Below are positions 50,873 to 60,800 of a DNA stretch of 64,000 bases, piece by piece; within the stretch, counting starts at the first letter, position 1, and every line of letters starts with the position of its first letter. Source of the DNA: Thermosporothrix hazakensis (GTDB lineage: Bacteria > Chloroflexota > Ktedonobacteria > Ktedonobacterales > Ktedonobacteraceae); NCBI RefSeq assembly GCF_003253565.1, contig NZ_QKUF01000001.1, forward strand, positions 1,164,744-1,228,743, read 5' to 3'. Position numbers and translations under genes: made by a program. The notes under the pieces are model-generated. The model searched no databases. It saw nothing but the letters and a program-made list of their open reading frames with translations, and was not told the origin of the DNA.

Positions 50873-53185
50873 ATGGTACTCGCAACAAACCTCGGTTACC
50901 CTCGCATCGGGGCCCAACGCCAGTTAAAAAAGGCGCTGGAAGCCTTCTGGTCCGGGAAAATCACTGCGACAGAGCTGCAATCCAGAGCGACCGAACTACG
51001 CAAACAGCACTGGCAGCTTCAGCATACACTCGGTCTGCATCATATTCCCGCAAATGATTTCTCCCTCTACGATCATATTCTTGATACAATCGCGCTGGTC
51101 GGGGCTATTCCCGAACGCTATGCCTGGTCCGGCACGATGGTTGACCTCTCCACCTATTTTATGATGGCACGCGGCACAAAAGCCGTAACAGCCGAGGATA
51201 CAGCGCTTCCAGCAATGGAGATGACCAAGTGGTTTGATACCAATTATCACTACATCGTACCCGAATTAACCCCGGATCAGCGCTTCTCACTCTCCTCAAC
51301 CAAGCCGCTTGATGAGTTTCTGGAAGCGAAGGCCCTCGGTATCTACACACGCCCGGTATTACCCGGCCCGCTTACCTTTTTGCTCCTGAGCAAATCGCAT
51401 ACAGGAACACTTCATCTCCCCTCATTGCTGGAACGGCTACTACCAGTCTATGAAGAGCTACTTCAGCAGTTAGCTGCAGCAGGTGTAGAGTGGGTTCAGC
51501 TTGATGAGCCATGTCTTGTCCTTCGCCTTGATGATGAGGTAAGAAAGCTGTACCATGCTATCTATACCCGTTTGAGCAATTTCAGCCCGCGCATCCTTCT
51601 GGCCACCTACTTTGGTCACCTGCACGAGAATCTTCAAACCGCACTTAACCTCCCGGTAGCGGCGCTGCATCTTGATCTGGTCCGCGCTCCTGAGCAATTG
51701 CAGCAGGCCCTCACAGATATTCCCTCAACACTCTCGCTCTCACTCGGGCTGGTCGATGGACGCAATATCTGGCGCACCGACCTTGATCGCGCTCTGCAAT
51801 ACGCCGAGCGGGCTGTACAGGCGCTTGGATCAGATAGGGTCATGCTTGCCCCCTCCTGTTCGCTGCTGCATGTGCCGATGGATCTGGAACAGGAACCTGA
51901 TATAGACGCAGAGATTCGCCCCTGGTTGGCCTTCGCCCGGCAAAAGGTGGAAGAGCTGGTTGTGCTTACCCGAGCCCTGAACGAGGGACGCTCCGCTGTT
52001 GAAACAGAGCTTGCAACCAGTCGAGAAGCCATCCAACAGCGTCGCGCGTCTTCTCGTGTCTCCAATCCAGCCGTTGCCCGCAGGGTTGCCACCGCACTGC
52101 AACAATCGGCCCAGCGCACATCTCCATTCGCGGTGCGCAAAGCCAAACAGCAGGAACGGCTCCAGCTTCCTCTGTTGCCAACAACCACCATCGGCTCTTT
52201 TCCACAGACCAGCGAAGTACGCGCGGCACGGCAGGCGCATAAAAAGGGCAAGCTCAACACACAGGATTATGAGACATTCCTGCGCCATCAGATCGAGGAA
52301 ACGATCCGGTTTCAGGAGGATATCGGGATAGATGTCCTGGTTCATGGCGAGTTTGAGCGCACCGATATGGTCGAGTACTTTGGAGAACACCTGCAAGGGA
52401 TCCTGATTACCGCCAATGCCTGGGTCCAGAGCTACGGTTCACGGTGTGTCCGTCCCCCGATCATTTATGGCGATGTGGTACATACCAGCCCCATTACTGT
52501 TCGCTGGATCACTTATGCTCAGGCGCTGACGGAGAAACCACTGAAAGCCATTCTGACCGGCCCGGTCACTATGCTACAGTGGTCGTTTGTGCGCGACGAT
52601 CAGCCTCGCGCTGAAACCTGCTACCAGCTTGCCCTCGCGATTCGAGACGAGGTACAGGCGCTTGAGGAGGCGGGTATTCAAATCATTCAAATCGATGAGC
52701 CAGCGCTACGCGAGGGAACGCCACTACGGGTAGAGGAACGCGAGCGCTACTTTGAATGGGCAATTCATAGCTTCCGGCTGGCCTCGACCGGCGTCAAAGA
52801 CGAGACGCAGATTCATAGCCACATGTGCTATTCCGAGTTCAATGATATTCTGGATGCCATTGCCAGCATGGATGTTGATGTTCTCTCCATTGAAGCCTCA
52901 CGCTCTCAGCTTGAGTTACTCAACGCATTTGCTACCTGCCGCTACCTGAACGACATTGGACCCGGCATCTATGACATTCACTCACCTCGTGTGCCAGAGC
53001 AAAAAGAGCTTGACGAAACACTTCAAGCAATCTTACAGGTCTTACCTGCCCACCAGCTCTGGGTGAATCCAGACTGCGGCCTCAAAACGCGCCGCTGGGA
53101 AGAGGTGCGCCCATCCCTGACCCGAATGGTAGAGGCAGCCCGGCGCTTCCGGCACACCTCACAGCAGAAAGAGAAACAGGAGTGA
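50873..53185 (+). CDS. metE: Cobalamin-independent methionine synthase
   Basis: A 770-aa MetE that transfers a methyl group from 5-methyltetrahydrofolate polyglutamate to homocysteine without B12. Both halves are present. The N-terminal part starts LGYPRIGAQRQLKKALEAFW, and the C-terminal catalytic barrel starts LPTTTIGSFPQT, with the zinc site His and Cys in HSHMCYSEFND, a Glu in SIEASRS and Cys in VNPDCGLKTR. ATG 50873 follows AGAGGA; an in-frame upstream extension would run into the riboswitch. Control by the cobalamin riboswitch makes sense if the cell also has a B12-dependent synthase or B12 uptake. Confidence 0.96.
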   Translation: MVLATNLGYPRIGAQRQLKKALEAFWSGKITATELQSRATELRKQHWQLQHTLGLHHIPANDFSLYDHILDTIALVGAIPERYAWSGTMVDLSTYFMMARGTKAVTAEDTALPAMEMTKWFDTNYHYIVPELTPDQRFSLSSTKPLDEFLEAKALGIYTRPVLPGPLTFLLLSKSHTGTLHLPSLLERLLPVYEELLQQLAAAGVEWVQLDEPCLVLRLDDEVRKLYHAIYTRLSNFSPRILLATYFGHLHENLQTALNLPVAALHLDLVRAPEQLQQALTDIPSTLSLSLGLVDGRNIWRTDLDRALQYAERAVQALGSDRVMLAPSCSLLHVPMDLEQEPDIDAEIRPWLAFARQKVEELVVLTRALNEGRSAVETELATSREAIQQRRASSRVSNPAVARRVATALQQSAQRTSPFAVRKAKQQERLQLPLLPTTTIGSFPQTSEVRAARQAHKKGKLNTQDYETFLRHQIEETIRFQEDIGIDVLVHGEFERTDMVEYFGEHLQGILITANAWVQSYGSRCVRPPIIYGDVVHTSPITVRWITYAQALTEKPLKAILTGPVTMLQWSFVRDDQPRAETCYQLALAIRDEVQALEEAGIQIIQIDEPALREGTPLRVEERERYFEWAIHSFRLASTGVKDETQIHSHMCYSEFNDILDAIASMDVDVLSIEASRSQLELLNAFATCRYLNDIGPGIYDIHSPRVPEQKELDETLQAILQVLPAHQLWVNPDCGLKTRRWEEVRPSLTRMVEAARRFRHTSQQKEKQE

Positions 53186-54180
53186 ACCAACAACCGTTCT
53201 TCCCGAATGGCGCGGTTACGGGAGTCGGGAGCCTGCCCCTTACCGACTCCCGGGCGGCAGTTCAATTCGTGGCCGAATACAGTCCGGAGCTTCCTTTCTG
53301 GCCGCAATTGCCGCAACGCTCATCTCAGGAGATGCAGCTTGAACAGGCAGTAGGAGAGGCGCTTTCTCTAATCGAGCCGCGCGACGGAACGTACGGCTAT
53401 CGTATCAAAGCAGGGAAGCGAACTGCCTTGCTGCGCTTTCTGGCAGGTGGTCCAGCAACCCTCACAGAACAAAATGCCAGCGGCTTCTTTGCATTTGAGA
53501 CAGGATGGTTTGCCGGGCTCTTTCCCCGGGCCAAAGCGGTAAAAGGACAGATGGTCGGCCCCCTCACGCTCGCCAGTTGCCTTTTCGACGGTGAAACGCC
53601 ACTCATTGCCGACCCGGAGGCTGCCGGATTGCTTACACGCTACCTGGCGCGGCTGGCTCTCTGGCAGATTCGTCGTCTGCAACGGTATCAGCGTCCAACG
53701 CTCCTGGTTGTAGACGAACCGTGTCTGGCCCTGGGCGCATCCCATCTACCTCTGCTTGAGTGGCTTCTTGAGCGTATACATGCAACCGGAGCGCTGGCGG
53801 GAGTCCATTGCTGTGCTCAGCTTGTTGATTATGCCCTGCTGACACGGCTTCACGCTGATCTGATCTCGTTTGACGCCTATCGCGATCTGGAAACCTTTGC
53901 AGCCGATCTTAGCACACAGGAGTTTATACGAGGCGGGGGAATCGTAGCCTATGGGCTGCTTCCAACAGTCACGACACCGCACAAGCTGGATATCTCGACA
54001 CTTTTTATGCGCTGGCTCCTGACCCAACAACCAGAGCAGCATATCATCCCGAGCCTCAGACACACCATATTTACCGCGACCTGTGGCCTGGGTCTCCTAC
54101 CGCTTGAAGCTGTACAAGAACATTTTGCACAGGCACAACAGCTCTCACAGCTTGCCCATGACGCCTGTTCCGGAGAGTAG
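53182..54180 (+). CDS. MetE-like (UROD/MetE superfamily) protein, putative methyltransferase
   Basis: A 332-aa single-barrel relative of the MetE catalytic half. It starts GAVTGVGSLPLTDSRAAVQF and has PELPFWPQLPQRS, MVGPLTLAS and VVDEPCLAL. The putative metal-site residues are His/Cys in AGVHCCAQLV and Cys in TATCGLGLLP. The N-terminal folate-side barrel of MetE is absent. Its GTG start overlaps the metE stop by 4 bp (GTGA), so it shares the B12 switch and is translationally coupled. It may be a folate-independent methionine synthase or act on another thiol; not decidable from sequence. Confidence 0.75.
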   Translation: MNQQPFFPNGAVTGVGSLPLTDSRAAVQFVAEYSPELPFWPQLPQRSSQEMQLEQAVGEALSLIEPRDGTYGYRIKAGKRTALLRFLAGGPATLTEQNASGFFAFETGWFAGLFPRAKAVKGQMVGPLTLASCLFDGETPLIADPEAAGLLTRYLARLALWQIRRLQRYQRPTLLVVDEPCLALGASHLPLLEWLLERIHATGALAGVHCCAQLVDYALLTRLHADLISFDAYRDLETFAADLSTQEFIRGGGIVAYGLLPTVTTPHKLDISTLFMRWLLTQQPEQHIIPSLRHTIFTATCGLGLLPLEAVQEHFAQAQQLSQLAHDACSGE

Positions 54181-54195
54181 TCCTGCCGGAGAGCA

Positions 54196-54230
54196 GAAAA
54201 AAGAGCGGGAACCTTCACTCTTCCCGCTCT
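54196..54230 (-). terminator. Terminator of the 76-aa repeat protein gene
   Basis: A perfect 10-bp stem (54202-54211 with 54221-54230) with a 9-nt loop. The U-tract (TTTTTTCTG) is on the minus strand. On the plus strand it may also limit read-through from metE. Confidence 0.85.
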
Positions 54231-54258
54231 ACATAATGGGATCTATCAGAAGGGTCTC

Positions 54259-54489
54259 TTATTGCTTCTCCTTTTTGAGCTTACGCACTGCTTCACGCAT
54301 TTCTTCTTTTGCCTGCTCAGGAGAAATCTTCTCAACATCAGCAAGCTCATCCTCTTCACCCTGAGAGGATTTTGCTCCCTGCCCTTCTTTTCGGACACGC
54401 TCAGCAGCTTGTTTCATTTCTTTTCTGGCCTGCTCAGGGGATATGGACTCTACCCCTTCCAACTCATCATGTTCTTTCTCTTTCCCCAT
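54259..54489 (-). CDS. Small charged protein with two tandem repeats
   Basis: A 76-aa protein made of two copies of a unit of about 28 residues, ELEGVESISPEQARKEMK followed by a basic helix, then ELADVEKISPEQAKEEMR followed by another. A Gly/Ser-rich linker separates them. Strongly charged, helical, no membrane or secretion signal. ATG 54489 has AAGGAG upstream; the 44-codon extension has none. The function is unknown; the motif could be a small binding module. Confidence 0.65.
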   Translation of the reverse strand: MGKEKEHDELEGVESISPEQARKEMKQAAERVRKEGQGAKSSQGEEDELADVEKISPEQAKEEMREAVRKLKKEKQ

Positions 54490-54800
54490 AAAAAGTCTCC
54501 TTCTCTGATAGCAAGAAACAGGTTCTTTTTCAGCGGCCTCCGGGGCTACTACAACCTCATTCTCAAACGAGAAGAAGGTTTCCCATTCTGTATGGCTCTC
54601 AGCCCCGGGACCACGCGCCACATAAACGCGAATGAGTCACCGCTAAAACTGCCTGTTCCATCCTCAAAACAGGTTCTTGATTCTACTCTCAAACACGTTC
54701 CTTTCAGGAGAAGGGTAACACGAGAGCGCTTCCGCTCAGGCGCTTTTATCACCAGAAACTGAACTGTTCAGGGTAGCGAGCGTGAAAGAACGCGATGTGG
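54490..54800. other. Spacer between divergent genes
   Basis: No gene supported. Longer frames on both strands are extensions or shadows of the 76-aa gene. No clear operator seen. Confidence 0.5.
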
Positions 54801-54806
54801 TATAGT
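54801..54806 (+). promoter_or_regulatory. Candidate extended -10 element of the carboxyltransferase gene
   Basis: TATAGT with TGG directly upstream; the -35 is poor. 64 bp before the start codon. Confidence 0.4.
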
Positions 54807-54869
54807 GTGTGCGTAGCCTATTTCTACAAAAGAACTCAGAGTACAAGCAATCAATGGAGATTCCTCACA

Positions 54870-56453
54870 ATGACCACAAGTGAACGTAGTGCCCAGGATA
54901 CAACCCATATTAAGAGCACCGCTGAGAAGCTGTCAGAACTGCAAGAGCTCAAAGCACAGTCAAAACTCGGTGGTGGTCAGAAACGCATTGATGCACAGCA
55001 TAAGAAAGGCAAGCTAACAGCCCGCGAACGCATTGATCTGCTCCTGGACCCTGGTACATTCAATGAACTTGATATGTTTGTCACCAACCGTACCAGCTTT
55101 GATGGTCAGACCATCTATGGCGATGGCGTTGTAACGGGCTATGGTCAAGTTGATGGACGCCTTGTCTACGTCTTCTCGCAGGACTTCACCGTCTATGGCG
55201 GCTCCCTCGCGGAGGCACATGCAGAGAAGATCTGTAAGGTGCTGGATCTGGCAATGAAGAACGGGGCTCCAGTCATCGGTTTGAATGACTCAGGTGGTGC
55301 TCGAATTCAGGAAGGTGTGGTCAGCCTCGGCGGCTACGCTGATATCTTTCTGCGCAATACGCTGGCATCCGGTGTTATTCCCCAGATTTCGGCGATCATG
55401 GGACCCTGTGCCGGAGGAGCCGTCTACTCACCAGCCATCACCGACTTTATCTTTATGGTCGAAAACACCAGCTATATGTTTGTGACCGGGCCAAATGTTG
55501 TCAAAACCGTGACGCATGAGGATGTTACCTTTGAGCAACTGGGTGGAGCGCGCGTCCATAGCTCGACCAGTGGTGTTTCACACTTCGCCTGCCCGAGCGA
55601 GCCCGAATGTATTCGGATGATTCGGCAATTACTCAGCTATCTTCCACTGAACAACATGGAAGATCCGCCACGAATCACGCCGAACGACTCTCCGACTCGC
55701 GTGGAAGAGGCGCTTGATTCGATCATTCCCGACAATCCCAACAAGCCCTATGATATGAAAACGATCATTCGACATATTGTTGATGACGGCGAGTTCTTCG
55801 AGGTCCAGGAACATTTCGCTCAGAATATCCTCATCGGCTTTGCCCGCCTGAATGGACGCTCCGTCGGTATCGTGGCGCAACAGCCACGCTCTCTCGCTGG
55901 TGTCCTGGATATCAATGCATCCGATAAGGCGGCACGCTTTGTTCGCTTCTGTGACTGCTTTAATATCCCGATTGTGACCTTTGTCGATGTCCCGGGATTC
56001 CTGCCCGGGATCGCTCAGGAGCATGGCGGCATTATCCGGCATGGGGCAAAGCTGTTGTATGCCTACTGTGAGGCAACCGTTCCCAAAATCACCGTGATTA
56101 CGCGCAAAGCCTATGGCGGCGCGTATGACGTGATGAGCAGTAAGCATGTACGTGGAGATATCAATTACGCCTGGCCGACGGCCGAAATCGCCGTGATGGG
56201 GGCTGAACCTGCGGTCAATGTTCTCTTCAAGGATGAAATCGAAAAGGCAGCCGATCCAGATCAGCGCCGCAAAGAGCTGGTTGAAGAATACATGGCAAAG
56301 TATTCAAACCCATATATAGCGGCCGCCCGGGGCTACGTGGATGAGGTTATTGAGCCACACAACACCCGTATTAAGCTCATCAATGCGCTGGAAATGCTCA
56401 AGAATAAACGGGATACCAACCCGCCAAAGAAACACGGTAATATTCCGCTCTAG
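54870..56453 (+). CDS. Acyl-CoA carboxylase carboxyltransferase (propionyl-/methylmalonyl-CoA type beta subunit)
   Basis: A 527-aa carboxyltransferase of the PccB/MmdA family. It transfers carboxyl from carboxybiotin to propionyl-CoA, or the reverse. Motifs: [57 protein letters not shown], the first oxyanion loop [13 protein letters not shown], and the second, [15 protein letters not shown]. Downstream lies a convergent methylmalonyl-CoA epimerase, which supports propionyl/methylmalonyl-CoA. ATG 54870 is used (GGAG about 10 nt upstream), rejecting a 25-codon extension. No biotin carboxylase or biotin carrier gene is in the window. Confidence 0.9.
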   Translation: MTTSERSAQDTTHIKSTAEKLSELQELKAQSKLGGGQKRIDAQHKKGKLTARERIDLLLDPGTFNELDMFVTNRTSFDGQTIYGDGVVTGYGQVDGRLVYVFSQDFTVYGGSLAEAHAEKICKVLDLAMKNGAPVIGLNDSGGARIQEGVVSLGGYADIFLRNTLASGVIPQISAIMGPCAGGAVYSPAITDFIFMVENTSYMFVTGPNVVKTVTHEDVTFEQLGGARVHSSTSGVSHFACPSEPECIRMIRQLLSYLPLNNMEDPPRITPNDSPTRVEEALDSIIPDNPNKPYDMKTIIRHIVDDGEFFEVQEHFAQNILIGFARLNGRSVGIVAQQPRSLAGVLDINASDKAARFVRFCDCFNIPIVTFVDVPGFLPGIAQEHGGIIRHGAKLLYAYCEATVPKITVITRKAYGGAYDVMSSKHVRGDINYAWPTAEIAVMGAEPAVNVLFKDEIEKAADPDQRRKELVEEYMAKYSNPYIAAARGYVDEVIEPHNTRIKLINALEMLKNKRDTNPPKKHGNIPL

Positions 56454-56481
56454 TCCAAACTCAAAGCGCAAAGAACAGAGG

Positions 56482-56510
56482 AAAGGGGAGTATTACTCCC
56501 CTTTTCGTTA
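56482..56510 (+). terminator. Terminator of the carboxyltransferase gene
   Basis: A perfect 9-bp stem (56482-56490 with 56496-56504) with a 5-nt loop, ending in TTTTCGTT. Confidence 0.8.
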
Positions 56511-56921
56511 CGCTTTTTCCAGTAATTCCAGCAAGACGCCGTTCGCGCCCTTTGGATGAATAAAGATAGCCCGCCCCTCGGCCGCGATACGGGGCTGTTC
56601 ATCCAGGACTGGCACGCCTTGATCCTTCATTTCGGTAAGGGCAGCCTCGATATTCTCAACTTCCAGACAGATATGATGCAGTCCTTCGCCTCTCTTCTCA
56701 AGGAACCTGTTCAGGCTGGCATTCTCGGCAGTCGGCTCTATCAGCTCAATTTCGCTGCCCGCAGGTCCCCCTAGAGGCAGAAAAGCGATCCGAACCTGCT
56801 CACTCGGTACATCTTTGACCTCGCTCGGTTCGATGCCCAGTGTATCACGATAAAAGCATAGCGCCTGCTCAATGTCCCGCACAATAATCGCAACATGATC
56901 GATCCGCTTTGGCTTTGCCAT
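56508..56921 (-). CDS. mce: Methylmalonyl-CoA epimerase
   Basis: A 137-aa glyoxalase/VOC-fold enzyme interconverting (S)- and (R)-methylmalonyl-CoA. It starts KPKRIDHVAIIVRDIEQALCFYRDTLGIEP. Metal-site positions are H in IDHVAI, Q/E around EIELIEP, H in LHHICLEV and E in LLELLEK, and AIFIHPKGANGVLLEL is typical of the family. ATG 56921 is preferred to GTG 56930. It follows the DUF402 gene by 19 bp on the same strand and faces the carboxyltransferase gene. Confidence 0.92.
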   Translation of the reverse strand: MAKPKRIDHVAIIVRDIEQALCFYRDTLGIEPSEVKDVPSEQVRIAFLPLGGPAGSEIELIEPTAENASLNRFLEKRGEGLHHICLEVENIEAALTEMKDQGVPVLDEQPRIAAEGRAIFIHPKGANGVLLELLEKA

Positions 56922-56940
56922 GTACGGCACCTACCTATCA

Positions 56941-57498
56941 CTAATGCCCACAACGCAAGGGTTGTGAGGGAATATCCTGTAACAGATGTGGAACCAGTGT
57001 AAACAAGCTAGAGCGCCGATGTACTGCTTGCGTCAACACATCAAGGGCCATCAGAGCACCGATGCGTGTTTCCTCGTCATAGTGTAGCATCTCAGCGGCC
57101 TGCTCAAACTCCGCCTGAGTCAGTACCTCATAGGAGAAATCAGGCTTCACCAGCATACTCAAATCCAGATCGGTATAAGAAAGGCGCTCAAGACCAATGG
57201 TGGCAGGCTGGATAATAGTCGCATATGTATGGATTAATGCAAGTCCATCATAGAAAGCACTCAGCATATACCAGCGTTCGGGCCAGAAGAATTGCAGACT
57301 ATGATAGCGTAAGGGACGGGTCCCGGTTGCCCAGTTCATCGGCGTACCAGCGGGAACCCATACACGTACCAGATCCTGCGCATGCTCATTCAACTGTTCA
57401 TCGCCAAGCAGAGCATCAGCATCCACTCTGCTTCCTCGCCATGAACCACGTATCGCCTTTTCATAACTACGACACTCTACCAAAAAGTCTTGTCGCAT
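56941..57498 (-). CDS. DUF402 domain-containing protein
   Basis: A 185-aa protein of the DUF402 (FomD-like barrel) family, whose characterised members are nucleotide or phosphoanhydride hydrolases. Signatures: VRVWVPAGTPMNWATG, LQFFWPERWYML, YATIIQPATI and SYTDLDLSMLVKPDFSYEVLTQAEFEQA; the Asp-rich SYTDLDLD-type stretch is the putative metal site. AAGGAG sits close upstream of ATG 57498; an eight-codon extension is rejected. Heads a two-gene unit with mce; a shared pathway is not evident. Confidence 0.8.
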   Translation of the reverse strand: MRQDFLVECRSYEKAIRGSWRGSRVDADALLGDEQLNEHAQDLVRVWVPAGTPMNWATGTRPLRYHSLQFFWPERWYMLSAFYDGLALIHTYATIIQPATIGLERLSYTDLDLSMLVKPDFSYEVLTQAEFEQAAEMLHYDEETRIGALMALDVLTQAVHRRSSLFTLVPHLLQDIPSQPLRCGH

Positions 57499-57748
57499 GA
57501 TTTTCTCCTTCCGTTGCCCCATAGTACGTAATCAGGAGAAAATCGTCAAGCACAAAAGGTAATTTCTCCCACCTTTTCTCCTGCCGTTCGAGCCCAACAA
57601 AAAAGTGAACTACTTCTCATCAACATACTCATCATCATCCTTTATTTCAAACACAGCAGTGACGAAGAATCGGCTTCATTTCTATGAACGGCCACTCCGC
57701 TCATTTTTCGAGCGAGAGAGGCAAGAAGCACAGAGAAGCAGAGCAATA
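57499..57748. other. Spacer between divergent DUF402 and cyclase genes
   Basis: AT-rich, no gene recognised; contains no clear hairpin. The promoter of the cyclase gene lies at its right end. Confidence 0.5.
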
Positions 57749-57778
57749 TTAACAGGCATCCGTTCGGTGTTGTACAAT
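57749..57778 (+). promoter_or_regulatory. Promoter of the zinc-ribbon cyclase gene
   Basis: TTAACA (57749-57754), 18 bp, TACAAT (57773-57778), 50 bp before the ATG. Confidence 0.5.
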
Positions 57779-57828
57779 AATGCAAACGTATAGTCAGCAA
57801 TCCACCAGTAAAAGACAGGTTCTTATAG

Positions 57829-60800
57829 ATGCGTTGTCCCAATTGTCAGACCTTGAACCCGGCGCAGGCGAAATTTTGTCTTGAGTGCGGCAATCGACTC
57901 TTAATCTGTCCGAATTGCGGTACCGCCAATCTTCCCTATGCGAAATTCTGTATGGAATGTGGCACCAGACTCCAGCCAATTGCCGCGGCGCCGGCAGCGA
58001 CAGGCGCTACCACAGCGCCAATGCCCATCATCACAAGCACCACCAGAACGGAACCACAGGCCCTTCTCCTACCACCAGAAGAGCGGCGTGTGGTGACAAT
58101 CATGTTTGCCGATATTATCGATTCAACCCGGCTAGGTGATCGGCTTGACCCTGAAGAGCTACGCGCCATTTTAACCGGATACTTCAACCTGATCGCCGAA
58201 CAGGTGCGCAAACATGAGGGCACGATTGAAAAATATATTGGAGATGCCGTGATGGTCATTTTCGGCGCTCCTATCGCGCATGAAGACGATCCAGACCGTG
58301 CCATTCGGACCGCGCTTGACATTCAGGATGCACTCCAACACTTCAATGAACAACGGCTAGCCCTTGATCCAAACGCCAGAAGCCTGCAAATTCGTATCGG
58401 CATCAATACCGGAGAGGTGGCTATTCCGAGCACTACCACTCATCAGAGACAGGATTTTCTGGTAACGGGTGATGCGGTCAACGTTGCATCCCGGCTACAG
58501 ACTGCCGCCGCTCCAGATACGATTCTGGTAGGAGAAAGAACCTATCTCACAACACGCGACGTCTTTCGATTTCGTCCTATCGCGCCACTGCATCTGAAAG
58601 GGAAACCCGAACCGATCAATGCCTATGCCGTTGAAGGAGTCATAGATCAAGCCGCGCTTGAGATCACCCAACATCCACGCGGCATCCCGGGCAAACAGGT
58701 GCGGATGGTCGGGCGGGCCCTGGAACTGACCCTGCTCCATGCAAACTATGCCCGCGTCCTGGCCGAGCGACATCCGCATCTCATCACGATTCTTGGGTCG
58801 CCCGGCATTGGCAAATCCCGGCTGGTCCGCGAGTTTATTGCCCGCGAACAGGAAAAAGTGAAGACCGCCTCTTCTCAGGGCTTACCGATTTCTCCATTGG
58901 TCCTTGAAGGGCGCTGCCCTCCCTACGGAGAAGAAATTACCTATCGGCCCCTTATCGAAATCATGCGCGGCCTGCTTAAAGCCAAAGAGAACGAGGATAT
59001 TCAATCGCTGAAGGCTCGTTTTTGTGACTTTGTGCAGGATATCTTCACACGCACCTACCGTAAGGAGCCAACCGAGGAGATTGTTGAGACAATCTTTCGT
59101 AGTCTTGGCCGGGGCCGAGAACACCTCCAAACAGTATCGAGCAGAGAGAAGAGCAAGAGTGAGCTTTCGAGCGTTCATAGCACGAAACAAAGCGGGGTAC
59201 AGAGCACTCTTTCTCGGGCATGGCGCACATTTCTTGAAGCCCTGGCGGAGCTGCAACCCCTGATTATTGTGGTTGATGACCTGCAATGGGCCGATGAAGC
59301 TCTGCTTGAATTGCTTGAATATCTGACAGATCGCATTACCGATGTTCCCATTCTCTTTCTCTGTCCAGCGCGTCCGGATCTATTCGAGCGGCGCCCCGAT
59401 TGGGGTGGTGGACGGCGCAATTTCACCACGATCGAGCTTGAGTCGCTCTCAAAGGACGAGACCAACGAGCTGATAGACGCGCATTTAAATAATCGGGAAC
59501 TGCCCGAAGTCCTGCGTACATCCATTCTTTCTCGAGCTGAGGGGAATCCCTTCTTCGTCGAGGAGATCATTCGCATGCTGATCGATCAGCACATTCTTAT
59601 TCATGAGCAAAATGGACAGCAAAACACCGAAAGCTGGCATATCGGAAATATCCATGATCCACTGCTTGGTGAGCTTCCAACACTCGGAGAGCAGCCCGAG
59701 GATGCCCTGATCTCAACACACTATGTCCTACCACTCCCGCATATCCCGGATACCATTCAGGGGGTGCTGGTAGCGCGTGTGGACCTGTTAAACCCGATTG
59801 AGAAGCTTGTGCTTCAGCATGCGGCTGTTATCGGGCGTACATTCTGGCTTGCGGCATTGCGTGAACTTGCTCCTGAGATCAGTGTCAACGCTATACTCGA
59901 AGCGCTTGACTCACTGACTGAGCGCGATTTTATCCTTGAAACAGAGCGTCCAAGCAGAAACCCGATCAAGGATGACCGCTTCTTTACTTTCAAGCACGTA
60001 TTGATCCGCGATGTGGTCTATAATAATATTCCTCGTGCTCGACGCTCTCGGGAACATGCTTTATTGGCCCTCTGGCTGGAAGCACAGGTCAAAGACACCC
60101 CTGCGCTCTACGCTGAGTTACTGGCCTATCATTATCAGCAGGCACTTGCGAACTGGTCGCTGAATCTCTCGCTTGAGCAACAACAGGGAACGGAAACGCG
60201 TATCTCGCGTCCTGAGCTTCGGCGTCGGGCAATCAAGTATCTAATCATTGCAGGCGATCAAGCGCTGCACAGCTACTATACCCTTCGAGCGCTTCAAGCC
60301 TATCACGACGCCTTTGATCTGCTTACAGAAGAGCAGATCAAAGACACTCATCTCCAGATCAAGCTGCATATCAAGCTTGGTGATGCCTATTCGCAGCGTG
60401 GAGACACCGATCAGGCATGGCAGGACTATCGGAAAGCCGAACAGCTTGCGCTCAGCCAGGAAGAGAAAAACAATACGCTACTGCTGGAAATCTATGAGGA
60501 TCTGGCCGAACTGGGAACGCGGTGGAGCAACACGTTCCGGAAGCCGCCTACTCCTTCAGAAGTCAAGGCATACATCGATGCTGGTATTGAACTCCTGGGA
60601 CAGGATACGAAGCTCAGCCCGGAACGAGTGGCATTTCATACCTATCTGGCCTTCTGGTATATTCGCCAGCTTGAAAGCGCCTCATATGCCCAGAAGGCAA
60701 GTCTGGCTGAACAGGCACTCACCAGCGGTCAAGAAGCATTGCAGATGGCTGAACAGCTCAATGATCCTCAGGCACTCTCGTTAACGCTGGATTCACTCAG

